Virus record (IMG/VR): IMGVR_UViG_3300033153_000161
Location: 1 to 22,662 of that record
Direction: 5' to 3' (one strand)
Length of the DNA stretch: 22,662 bases
From: a virus
A model generated the notes under the pieces. That model was not told the DNA's origin. It saw nothing but the letters and a program-made list of their open reading frames with translations, and did no database searches. The translations under genes were made by a program, and so were the position numbers. Positions within the stretch are counted from its first letter, which is position 1, and each line of letters opens with the position of its first letter. Of this stretch, positions 15,941 through 22,662 are shown piece by piece.

Positions 15941-17053
15941 TTAGGTTTTTTTGTTAATACTTTTTATCGTTAAGCCCCTGCTTCGACCTGAGTCTACAGC
16001 ACGAACTTTGAATCCTCCGTCAGAAGTTACCCTTGGCGTTTGACGAACATCCATTTTGATGTTTTTCGCACGCTTTGCGTCACCTTCTATAGCCTCGGAA
16101 CGCCCTTGCTCATAAAAGAACTTGGCGAATTTATCAGGATTCATGGCTACTGATAGTGCTCTGTGATAACCCGCAGAATCTTTAATTAACCCATCATCAC
16201 CTATAAACTTACCAATGAAGTTGTATACATCAGACTGAGCCTTTTGCAAATCCTTTGCGTTACCTGGAGAAAACGTGTAGGCCTTTTCATCAATGCTGAA
16301 ATCAAAACCTTTGAAATCATCACCGAAAACCTCAGAAGTTTTCTTGCTGAACCACTCGGCTCGCCTTTCCGCTTCCTGTCTCTCGTTTTTGGCACTATTA
16401 AGATACCCTCTATAATCCTCTAAAGCTTTTTTATCCTCATCAGACAAAGATGCGCTTGACTCAAGCGGTGCTTTGTATTTCTCCCTTTGAGAATTAAAGT
16501 GTTTTTTGGCTTTAGCGAGTTCCTTTTTTCTTTCTATTTTTTTAGACTTAATCTCTCTTTCTTCCATAGAATCCTCATCTGTATGAAATTTATCATACAT
16601 CATGTCTTCAATGTCCGAGCGATCAAGACCTTCTTCTGTTTCTGAGTAGTAATTAAATAATAAATCATCATCATCCATATCGTCAGAAGATTTATTTAAT
16701 CTAACAAAATCATCCATTCCTCTACCTGTCTCCTGCTTGTACTTATAGTATGCCGCAACATCTTCAGGTAAATCTGGCGATTCGCTTCTTTCAGCCACTA
16801 ACTCATCAAAAGAGTCTATTTTTTTGCCATATCTTTCAGATATATATGAAAGAACATCTTCGTCACTAAGTGACTTTTCTTCTTTTGGTTGCTCTTCCTG
16901 TTGAACCTCCGCCTTTTCTTCTACAACCTCAACGGCTTCTTCAACCGGTTTTTCTTCATTCAAAGATTGCTCGTGCTTTTCTAATAGCTCCTGCTCAATC
17001 TCTTGGGTTGACTTTGCCTCCTCAGAGCCAAGGTCTCTTACTTTGATTTCCAT
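15941..17053 (-). CDS. Acidic putative scaffolding protein, 370 aa
   Basis: The first 75 residues are almost only Glu, Lys, Gln and Val (for example EEKPVEEAVEVVEEKAEV), followed by SDEDVLSYISERYGKKIDSF and a very acidic stretch (SSDDMDDDDLLFNY). A Lys/Glu coiled-coil-like helix occupies about 165-195. The C-terminal third (about 250-330) looks globular with FDFSIDEKAYTFSPG and YHRALSVAMNPDKFAKFFYE, ending in a basic tail (GRSRGLTIKSINKKT). A highly charged, helical, acidic protein encoded directly between portal and major capsid gene, with a basic C-terminus able to bind capsid subunits, fits a scaffold that guides procapsid assembly and then leaves. No protease motif is visible, so removal would need another enzyme or simple exit. 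No cysteines. Confidence 0.72.
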   Translation of the reverse strand: MEIKVRDLGSEEAKSTQEIEQELLEKHEQSLNEEKPVEEAVEVVEEKAEVQQEEQPKEEKSLSDEDVLSYISERYGKKIDSFDELVAERSESPDLPEDVAAYYKYKQETGRGMDDFVRLNKSSDDMDDDDLLFNYYSETEEGLDRSDIEDMMYDKFHTDEDSMEEREIKSKKIERKKELAKAKKHFNSQREKYKAPLESSASLSDEDKKALEDYRGYLNSAKNERQEAERRAEWFSKKTSEVFGDDFKGFDFSIDEKAYTFSPGNAKDLQKAQSDVYNFIGKFIGDDGLIKDSAGYHRALSVAMNPDKFAKFFYEQGRSEAIEGDAKRAKNIKMDVRQTPRVTSDGGFKVRAVDSGRSRGLTIKSINKKT

Positions 17054-17063
17054 AAATTAAATT

Positions 17064-19526
17064 TTACTCAAAATTACTACTTTCTTCCATATTGAAATTT
17101 TCTATCATATTCGGAAAGTTTAGTTTCATTTCTTTTTTATCCTCTTCAAAATTCATTGGAGGAAGATTGTTTTTTCTTTGGTTTATAAGTTTTGACTGCT
17201 GAGTGTTCTGCTTACTTATTCTAGATTCTTTACCAGTCTCTTTCATTTTATCTCTGTTCTCAAGTTTAGATTCCTTAAGTTCAGCTAACTGATAATCAAA
17301 CTCAAATTGCTTTGCCATTAACATAGATCGTATCTCTGCTTCACGCATCGACTTCTCCATGTCTATTTGAGCCTTGAATTGCATTTCCCTGGCAGCCATT
17401 TGAGATTCAATTTGTTGTTTTTGCATTTCCATTTGCATAGCAGCCTGTTGTTTCTGCATTTCCATTTGAGACTTAAACTGCTGCTGCTTTTGAATGTTCT
17501 GTTGGTCTTTCTGAAGTTTTTTATTCTTCTTGACCTTTAAGTGCTGATTAGCAATTTTAGTGCTTTTCACCTCTCTTATATCAATCGCATCGTCAAGCCC
17601 AATGTCACCCTTTTGAATAGCTATTTGAATGTTCTGTTCTAGCTTGGCCTTGTCTTCTTCATCTGGAGCGACATCAACGAAAATGCCAAAGTCATACATA
17701 TAATAGTCTTCTATGTCTTTTATTATTTCAGACTTATGTCTTCCAATCTGCATGGCTAACTCTTCAGCATGCTCCATGTATTCCATTGCGTCAGATAGTC
17801 TAATAGATATTGCCTGCGCAAGTTCTTTTGTTACAAAATGAGATGCATCAAGAATATGTCGTGTTGCAGTATTAGAATTTGCTGCGGCTAACTTCTGAAC
17901 ACCCACCAAGGCATTTGAATCAGGAGTAGATCCGTCCCTAGCCTCATTCAGCCCAGTCACATCTCTAATCATTCTTAAGTAATGATTGTAATTGTTTATT
18001 AGGGCAGACATTTTTTGACCTCCTGAATGACCATTAATTGGCTGAATAGGAACTCTAGCATTATTGAAGTCTCCATCTTGTGTAAATGAGCGACCAACAA
18101 CAGAACCTGTCTGGAAGTAAAGTCTAAGTGCATCTTCAGGATTGTATGCCGCACCTGTGCCTAAGTCAACCTCGTTAAGGCCATCCGCATCAATAAACAC
18201 CCCATCTGGAGTCATGCGGTTCATAACCTGCTGCAACTTGAGATGTGTAATCTGAATAAGGTCAGCAAAAGGAATCATTCTTCTTACTAAAGACTCTACA
18301 TTTCCCTTATAAACTCTAGGTGCAACAGCCACATAGTTTGGCATTGCGTGTTGAGATGAAGATTTAGGCCTAACCATATTCTCCATAAGATTCCACTTAA
18401 GGATAATGTTTGTCCCCATCACCATAACGCCCTCATACCAAACATCAATAGTTTTCTCTACAACCTCAAACTTGCCATCCTCAATCATATCCTTTGGAGG
18501 ATTAAAATCAGATGGCTTTTCAATCATTCTGACAGAACCGTTCTCCCCTACTTTCTTTTTGTACTTAAACGTATTTGTAGTTTTGTAGTTAAAGTAAAGA
18601 AGGGTTGCAGTGTCTTTTCTAAAAGTATCATCCCCATAAGTGCTAGGCTCATTGTTATAATCATAAAAGCCGTAACTATATTCTGATATCTCAGACAAAT
18701 CTTCGTTAGTTAACGATGGGTCTATTTTACGCAACTCATTTACCGGAACGGTTTTAACCTCTCCCCAATAGAAACAATCTTTAAAGTAAGGATCTTCGGT
18801 ATAACTATGTATAACATCGGCAGGGTCAACATACTTTACGTCGACACCAGATCCTTCATTAAACTCATGCTTCGCAACACCCATTCCCAAGACAGCAATG
18901 TCGTAGTTTATTCTTTTCTTTAAATCCTCGTAGAAATTATCTTCTAGTATAGTAGATATAGCAGTTTCGGCAGCAACCTCAATAGATGGCTTATACTTTA
19001 ACTGCATAATTAAATCTAACTCCTCATCATTTTCTGGAAGTTCATCCTTGCTAAATGAATATGGATTAATGTTAAACTTTTCAGCCATATTGTCTAATAT
19101 GGGTCTAGCTAACATTTCTGACTTGAGTCTGTCTTGGTATGTGTTTCTTTTATATATAGATGTTGGATCCTGTGCTTTTATCTTTACATCAAAAATCCTA
19201 TCTGTCATTCCATTGACAACAATGTCAACAAACTTAGGTATAATAGGAACAGGTGTCCAGTCTAGATTTAAATAGCTAAGGTCGCCATCAACGGCAATCT
19301 CTTTTTTGTACTTAGATATCGACTGCTCTCCACGAGCATATAGTCTCATTTTATGAAACTTTCGATACCTATCATAGTACCTACCTCTATTTCCATCTTT
19401 TCTGAACCATTCGTATTGGATTGATTGTCCAATTCTCAAACCGAACTCAGGAGTTGCTTTCTTTTCATCAGAAACAAACTGGTCGGGGAAATAGGTCGAT
19501 GGTATATCTACATTAACTTTCTGCAT
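17064..19526 (-). CDS. Portal protein with long Gln/Met coiled-coil tail, 820 aa
   Basis: The portal is the dodecameric ring through which DNA enters and leaves the head. Supporting patterns are YRKFHKMRLYARGEQSISKY (54-73), IIPKFVDIVVNGMTDRIF (95-112), NYDIAVLGMGVAKHEF with VKYVDPADVIHSY (208-242), and RDVTGLNEARDGSTPDSNAL in the stem/clip half (about 520-540). The C-terminal part (about 660-770) is an extremely Gln-, Met- and Lys-rich coiled coil, fitting a barrel that projects into the capsid. The length is close to the roughly 800-residue portals of crAss-like phages and well above T7 gp8 (about 535). The start ATG directly abuts the terminase TAG stop. The last 50 residues are polar and probably disordered. 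Assignment is by pattern memory and by the terminase-portal-scaffold-capsid order. Confidence 0.9.
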   Translation of the reverse strand: MQKVNVDIPSTYFPDQFVSDEKKATPEFGLRIGQSIQYEWFRKDGNRGRYYDRYRKFHKMRLYARGEQSISKYKKEIAVDGDLSYLNLDWTPVPIIPKFVDIVVNGMTDRIFDVKIKAQDPTSIYKRNTYQDRLKSEMLARPILDNMAEKFNINPYSFSKDELPENDEELDLIMQLKYKPSIEVAAETAISTILEDNFYEDLKKRINYDIAVLGMGVAKHEFNEGSGVDVKYVDPADVIHSYTEDPYFKDCFYWGEVKTVPVNELRKIDPSLTNEDLSEISEYSYGFYDYNNEPSTYGDDTFRKDTATLLYFNYKTTNTFKYKKKVGENGSVRMIEKPSDFNPPKDMIEDGKFEVVEKTIDVWYEGVMVMGTNIILKWNLMENMVRPKSSSQHAMPNYVAVAPRVYKGNVESLVRRMIPFADLIQITHLKLQQVMNRMTPDGVFIDADGLNEVDLGTGAAYNPEDALRLYFQTGSVVGRSFTQDGDFNNARVPIQPINGHSGGQKMSALINNYNHYLRMIRDVTGLNEARDGSTPDSNALVGVQKLAAANSNTATRHILDASHFVTKELAQAISIRLSDAMEYMEHAEELAMQIGRHKSEIIKDIEDYYMYDFGIFVDVAPDEEDKAKLEQNIQIAIQKGDIGLDDAIDIREVKSTKIANQHLKVKKNKKLQKDQQNIQKQQQFKSQMEMQKQQAAMQMEMQKQQIESQMAAREMQFKAQIDMEKSMREAEIRSMLMAKQFEFDYQLAELKESKLENRDKMKETGKESRISKQNTQQSKLINQRKNNLPPMNFEEDKKEMKLNFPNMIENFNMEESSNFE

Positions 19527-21845
19527 CTATCTTAATAATTGGCTATTACTACCCTTGTTATTATACCTTGCAAAGTTAATCTTTATTTTTGATTGTCTAA
19601 CTTCGGGTTTATATAGGTGTTTTTGGTTGGCCATGATAGCTAGTCCTGAACTAATTGATGCATCATACTTGGTTCTGTTGTTTACATCAAACTTCGCCCA
19701 ATCCTCTAAAGTTTTCACAAAAGGCATTGAGCCTATGTCGCCTATATCTCTAAACTCTCCCGTCATGTCAAGCCCAACATATTTTTCAATATACGACTCT
19801 ATAGCGGATGCGTGAGCCTGCTTTATGTCCTCGGATGAGTTAGGTATACCCCCTATCTCCCTTTCGGTCTTAGAGAGCTTGTTAGAGGCCTTGTCGGGCC
19901 TGCTCATGGAAAACGCCCTGTACCCTCTGTTCTTAAAGTGATATAGTAGCCTAGCCTTATTGTTCTCTGCAAGTATCGGCATCCCATAAAACACGCAGGC
20001 CATTAATACATCTTCAAAAAACATCTCTGCTGTTTGTGGCCTAGCAATATACTCTAGGAAGAACTCATTAGAAGGGCCCTCGTCCATATGAAACTTAGTA
20101 AGCCCATGAAGAGCACCATTAGACGCTCCTCCGCCTACAGTTCCAGATATATCATAAGGGTCGCACCCAAAAGACCCCATGTGCTCATTGCCAGGGTGTC
20201 TCCTACCTCCCCTCATAATTACATTGTTCTGCAAGTGTGCTGGAGGAATCCAAGACAGCAAGAACCTGCCATTGTTATCGGGAGTCCAAACTACCTTGCT
20301 GTCAGGGCCATCCTTCCAATAGAACTTACCCCTTGTAACAAAATGCTCCTTTATTACGGAATCATTGTAGTCTATCTGCTGATATATCTTAGTCAGGTTA
20401 AATATGGATGACTTACTCTCATCTCTGAAAGCATGCGACTCTGTTCTTGGGAACTGACGGTAAAACTCATTCAACGCATTACCATCAGACTTCAGAGACT
20501 TCACTTCGTTATCCCAATATGTAATAGCACCCGTAGATATCATCTCGCCATCTACTCCCTCTAGTTCAACGACAGGATCATCAAACACGGGCCACCCAAA
20601 CTTGTTTATATACCCCTCGAAGTTCCATTCCATAGGAACGAACAAAGAATATAAGCCACTCTTGGTTTGGCCATTAGGATTCCTATTAGAAGGGTCAGAG
20701 TTCATGTATAGTTTCTTGAAGTTGTCACCACCCTTGTTCAGTGCGTTACACGTAGACCCCATCATACACTTGCCAACGACACGACTACCTAGCCTCAAGC
20801 AGGTCTTAGTCACACGCCAGTTGTTTAGAATATTCTCAGGCTTGTCCCACTTGCCGCTCTCGTCGTGTATTAATAGCTTTAGTTTCTCACCATCGTAGCT
20901 GTTGTCTGCTGTGTTCTTCCAATCAATAGTGGTGTCAAGGCCATCCATATCGTCATCCATAACCTCGTGCATATTCTTCTTTGTAATCTTAGAAGCTGGA
21001 ACACGAAACGCCAACTCAGTCTTTGGCTTATCCATACCATCCTGTATTGGCTTGAAGAAGAAAGGATAGTTATTGGCTATTGGTACAATCTTATCTACGA
21101 ATAGTTTCTTAGCATCGCCCCCTGTCTTAGATAAAACCCCCAGCCTAGAGTCTTTCGCTAACGTTCCAAGATTAACAGACTCTGATGCCCCCATAAACGA
21201 AAATCCTGAACGCCTAATCTTTAGATAGCACATACCAAAACACCTCTTATCAGCCTTGCAAGCCTCCCAGTATATGTAGAATATTCTATTGGCTTCCCTG
21301 AAGTCAGGATACCCAACGTCAATCTTAGTCCACTGCAAGTACATGTAATGAGAACCTGTAAGGTAGGTTGGCTCACCATGGTTCATATACCAAAAACCAT
21401 TCTCCCGATTGTCGAACTCCTGCTCGATATAGTCAACCCACATCGACTTAAAGTCGGACAACATTTCGTTCCATTGGAATATTGACTTTATTCTATGCAG
21501 TTGTCTAGGGTATTCTTTACGCTCCCAATATTGCTCGTCTTTCTTTTTACTCCTAGAGTAAACATTCTTGGGTTGCTCAGGAAGGCCTATAATAAGGCCA
21601 TTGATATTATACACCTCCCCCAACGTGCCGTCACGAGAAATGATTATGATATCATACTTTTCGTCGTAGCCGTACTTCCAGCTCTTCCCCTTATTCTTTT
21701 GTCTTATGACTTGCTTGGGGATACCTGAGTCAACTACTCGATATAAACTATTTTGACCTTCGTTCAGCAAATCCTCTAGTTGAACTTTTAACCTCGTTAA
21801 GTGCCTCCTTCTCCGCCTCGATTCTTGATAGTATCTCGAACGCAT
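19527..21845 (-). CDS. terL: Terminase large subunit (DNA-packaging ATPase and nuclease), 772 aa
   Basis: The ATPase half has a deviant Walker A (K209-I-R-R-S-G-F-S216), in which the lysine precedes the Arg-x-Gly core, as in lambda gpA. It also has a clear Walker B, KLLIHDESGKW (about 323-333, acidic D328/E329). The RuvC-like nuclease half shows D562 (GSFGCDPYD), E627 (MPILAENNKAR) and D728 (TKYDASISSGLA), the usual acidic triad that cuts concatemers. The protein docks on the portal, encoded directly downstream. At 772 residues it is longer than T7 gp19 (about 586) and in the range of crAss-like terminases. The start is uncertain: the ATG at 21845 overlaps the preceding gene by 98 bases, while a TTG at 21767 (residue 27) would leave about 20. 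No in-frame ATG exists before residue 128. Confidence 0.93.
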   Translation of the reverse strand: MRSRYYQESRRRRRHLTRLKVQLEDLLNEGQNSLYRVVDSGIPKQVIRQKNKGKSWKYGYDEKYDIIIISRDGTLGEVYNINGLIIGLPEQPKNVYSRSKKKDEQYWERKEYPRQLHRIKSIFQWNEMLSDFKSMWVDYIEQEFDNRENGFWYMNHGEPTYLTGSHYMYLQWTKIDVGYPDFREANRIFYIYWEACKADKRCFGMCYLKIRRSGFSFMGASESVNLGTLAKDSRLGVLSKTGGDAKKLFVDKIVPIANNYPFFFKPIQDGMDKPKTELAFRVPASKITKKNMHEVMDDDMDGLDTTIDWKNTADNSYDGEKLKLLIHDESGKWDKPENILNNWRVTKTCLRLGSRVVGKCMMGSTCNALNKGGDNFKKLYMNSDPSNRNPNGQTKSGLYSLFVPMEWNFEGYINKFGWPVFDDPVVELEGVDGEMISTGAITYWDNEVKSLKSDGNALNEFYRQFPRTESHAFRDESKSSIFNLTKIYQQIDYNDSVIKEHFVTRGKFYWKDGPDSKVVWTPDNNGRFLLSWIPPAHLQNNVIMRGGRRHPGNEHMGSFGCDPYDISGTVGGGASNGALHGLTKFHMDEGPSNEFFLEYIARPQTAEMFFEDVLMACVFYGMPILAENNKARLLYHFKNRGYRAFSMSRPDKASNKLSKTEREIGGIPNSSEDIKQAHASAIESYIEKYVGLDMTGEFRDIGDIGSMPFVKTLEDWAKFDVNNRTKYDASISSGLAIMANQKHLYKPEVRQSKIKINFARYNNKGSNSQLLR

Positions 21846-22059
21846 CGAATATGGCTAGCTTCTTTGACGCAGCAGCATTCTTCAGCCTGTCAGCAGCGAG
21901 TTCATCATCAGGATCTGGCTTGATGATATTTTCCTCAGCCACCTTGATGAGTTGCTGTACAGCCTTATACCCTGCATCAATAATTTTTTTCTTTATCTCT
22001 GAAGTGTTCACTGTACTTTTTATCCCAACTCCAGTCTCCTGTTTTTTTGAATTGCTCAT
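21748..22059 (-). CDS. Putative terminase small subunit, 103 aa
   Basis: A small, almost all-helical, charged protein encoded directly before the large terminase, where the DNA-recognition subunit normally lies. The N-terminal 20 residues are polar and probably flexible. Helices follow: SEIKKKIIDAGYKAVQQLIK (20-39), DDELAADRLKNAAASKKLAI (51-70) and DAFEILSRIEAEKEALNEVK (72-91), with a basic end (RGFAERRSK). The pattern of a central 'AADRLKNAAASKKLAIFDAFEIL' helix pair is one I associate with short hypothetical proteins beside marine phage terminases. No helix-turn-helix is obvious. The 3' end overlaps the large subunit ORF by up to 98 bases. The 5' end overlaps another small ORF by 83 bases; an alternative GTG start at 22011 would reduce that to 35. 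Function is inferred from location. Confidence 0.6.
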   Translation of the reverse strand: MSNSKKQETGVGIKSTVNTSEIKKKIIDAGYKAVQQLIKVAEENIIKPDPDDELAADRLKNAAASKKLAIFDAFEILSRIEAEKEALNEVKSSTRGFAERRSK

Positions 22060-22156
22060 AAATCCATATTGCGTCAGGGCATCTCTGCCATCTGTACTTT
22101 CCTTTTATTCTTTTCAACTTGCATCCGCATTGAAGCCACCTTTCTACTTTTTCCAC
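21977..22156 (-). CDS. Candidate small Cys/Trp-rich protein, 59 aa, in overlapping frame
   Basis: Reading from a GTG at 22156 gives 59 codons to a TGA at 21977-21979. The predicted protein begins MEKVERWLQCGCKLKRIKGK and continues with YRWQRCPDAIWIYEQFKKTG, ending in a charged tail. It has three Cys (C-x-C, then one 17 residues on) and five Trp, an unusual content for a chance frame. It exactly fills an otherwise unexplained 84-base gap between the GroES-like gene and the small-terminase candidate in a region where genes are otherwise packed tightly. It overlaps the first by 13 bases and the second by 83. Arginine codons are AGA/AGG as elsewhere. The long overlap argues for caution. It could be a small nucleic-acid-binding protein, or chance. 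Confidence 0.38.
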   Translation of the reverse strand: MEKVERWLQCGCKLKRIKGKYRWQRCPDAIWIYEQFKKTGDWSWDKKYSEHFRDKEKNY

Positions 22157-22662
22157 TGAATCGTAATGTTCTCGGTAAACATCCTATATAGGTCCTCACC
22201 ATCTATCTTAAACTCATATTCGCTATCGGGTTCAAAAGATATCCTATCCCCAACACTAAGACCCAGCTCAACGAGTTCCCTATTAATATACTTAATCTTG
22301 CCAATAAGCGGTTGATGTGAAAGGGGATTAAATAACCAAGAGTGCTCAGGACCTACGGGCTCTATGAAACAATACTTACCTGGACACTTCCACTCAACGC
22401 CATCATTGTATAAGAAAAACTGATCGTGGTCAACCAAGAATAGGTCGTCCTTGAAGAAACTCTTACCACTCCTGTGGTTACCCTTCATGTCGTAGTATGT
22501 TCTGAAAACATTGTGATGCACCAAGATAGTGTCACCGACCTTTACGTCGCCATCATAATTTATTGGAACGGAGAGAACCTCTGCCTCCCTGTTTGTAACC
22601 GTATGGTCTTCAGGAGATATACTTAAAATAAAATCAACGTCACCTATCTTCTTTGTGTTGTT
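22144..22662 (-). CDS. GroES-like protein with two chaperonin-10-like units, C-terminal part (partial)
   Basis: The frame is open across the window edge at 22662 and ends with TAG at 22144, giving at least 172 residues without the true start. Two GroES-like units are readable. The first has REAEVLSVP, then DVKVGDTILVHHNVF and FFKDDLFLVDHDQFFL. The second has PLIGKIKYIN, then GLSVGDRISFEP, and YEFKIDGEDLYRMFTENITI. Both follow the order 'G/A-EVL-V', 'VKVGD-V-F' and 'KIDGEE-L-M-E-DI' seen in E. coli GroES. GroES caps the GroEL chamber, and phage versions such as T4 gp31 help fold the phage capsid protein. Its position just before the terminase and head genes would suit such a role. A TTG at 22524 can also be read as an internal start but is not needed. 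Alternative: another small beta-barrel protein. Confidence 0.62.
   Translation of the reverse strand, partial: NNTKKIGDVDFILSISPEDHTVTNREAEVLSVPINYDGDVKVGDTILVHHNVFRTYYDMKGNHRSGKSFFKDDLFLVDHDQFFLYNDGVEWKCPGKYCFIEPVGPEHSWLFNPLSHQPLIGKIKYINRELVELGLSVGDRISFEPDSEYEFKIDGEDLYRMFTENITIQWKK

Noticed and set aside
17380-17530. Short tandem repeats in the portal 3' region as a possible CRISPR or microsatellite
   Set aside because: The repeats are imperfect, stay in frame and encode a Gln/Met/Lys coiled coil. There are no regular spacers.
21198-21221. Missing GKT/S in the terminase as a sign of a dead gene
   Set aside because: The lysine is present in the alternative position known from lambda gpA, and Walker B and the nuclease acidic residues are intact.
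21851-22159. Plus-strand reading frame of about 100 codons opposite the small-terminase candidate
   Set aside because: It is rich in Phe and Ser, as expected from the complement of Lys/Glu-rich coding sequence, and opposes a tightly packed minus-strand operon with no leader or promoter of its own.
22144-22524. Short 126-residue protein starting at TTG 22524
   Set aside because: The same frame is open to the window edge and the upstream residues complete the first GroES-like unit, so this is an internal codon of a longer, truncated gene.
1-22662. Integrase, attachment sites, insertion sequences or CRISPR array
   Set aside because: None is visible. The window is a continuous virion-gene operon with no recombinase motif and no inverted-repeat-bounded element.

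Overview
This is a stretch of the structural (late) module of a tailed double-stranded DNA phage with a short, podovirus-type tail. Every gene I can support lies on the minus strand, so the biological reading order runs from position 22662 down to 1. The window is almost entirely coding: no gene-free stretch reaches 300 bases, and the longest gap is about 126 bases. The likely host is a member of the Bacteroidota. The DNA is AT-rich with AGA/AGG-rich arginine codons. The leaders lack Shine-Dalgarno sequences and are A/T-rich. One intergenic promoter candidate matches the Bacteroidota -7 element TAnnTTTG. The proteins resemble those of marine Bacteroidota podoviruses and crAss-like phages: the portal, the two ring proteins, a giant nozzle, and a GNAT protein among virion genes. 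That assignment comes from memory of family patterns, not from a search.

Layout in transcription order. (1) Packaging, 22662-19527: the end of a protein with two GroES-like units, a hidden small Cys/Trp-rich ORF, a helical small-terminase candidate, and the large terminase. (2) Head, 19526-13229: portal, acidic scaffold candidate, major capsid protein, a conserved 243-residue protein, and a 114-residue protein. The last three are separated by three intrinsic terminators (14444-14468, 13622-13647, 13178-13203), with one promoter candidate before the 114-residue gene. This suggests the capsid genes are dosed separately from the rest. (3) Tail, 13159-3657: two ring/adaptor proteins, a 1960-residue nozzle, a peptidoglycan-binding plus amidase lytic enzyme, and a 281-residue tail structural protein. 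They are coupled by 1-7 base overlaps. (4) Ejection or internal virion proteins, 3646-1: a small GNAT-fold protein, an Ala/Gln-rich helical protein, a 526-residue protein, and the start of a further protein cut by the window edge.

How they work together: the terminase docks on the portal and pumps DNA into a shell of HK97-fold capsid protein assembled on the scaffold, perhaps with help from the GroES-like protein. Ring proteins then extend the portal and the nozzle closes it. The amidase opens the wall, either at entry or at lysis, and the internal proteins are probably ejected with the DNA. The most noteworthy observations are the tandem GroES-like protein next to the terminase, a recurring small beta-rich module in several virion proteins, a duplicated Cys-bounded module in the nozzle C-terminus, and a run of unusually long gene overlaps around the terminase genes.
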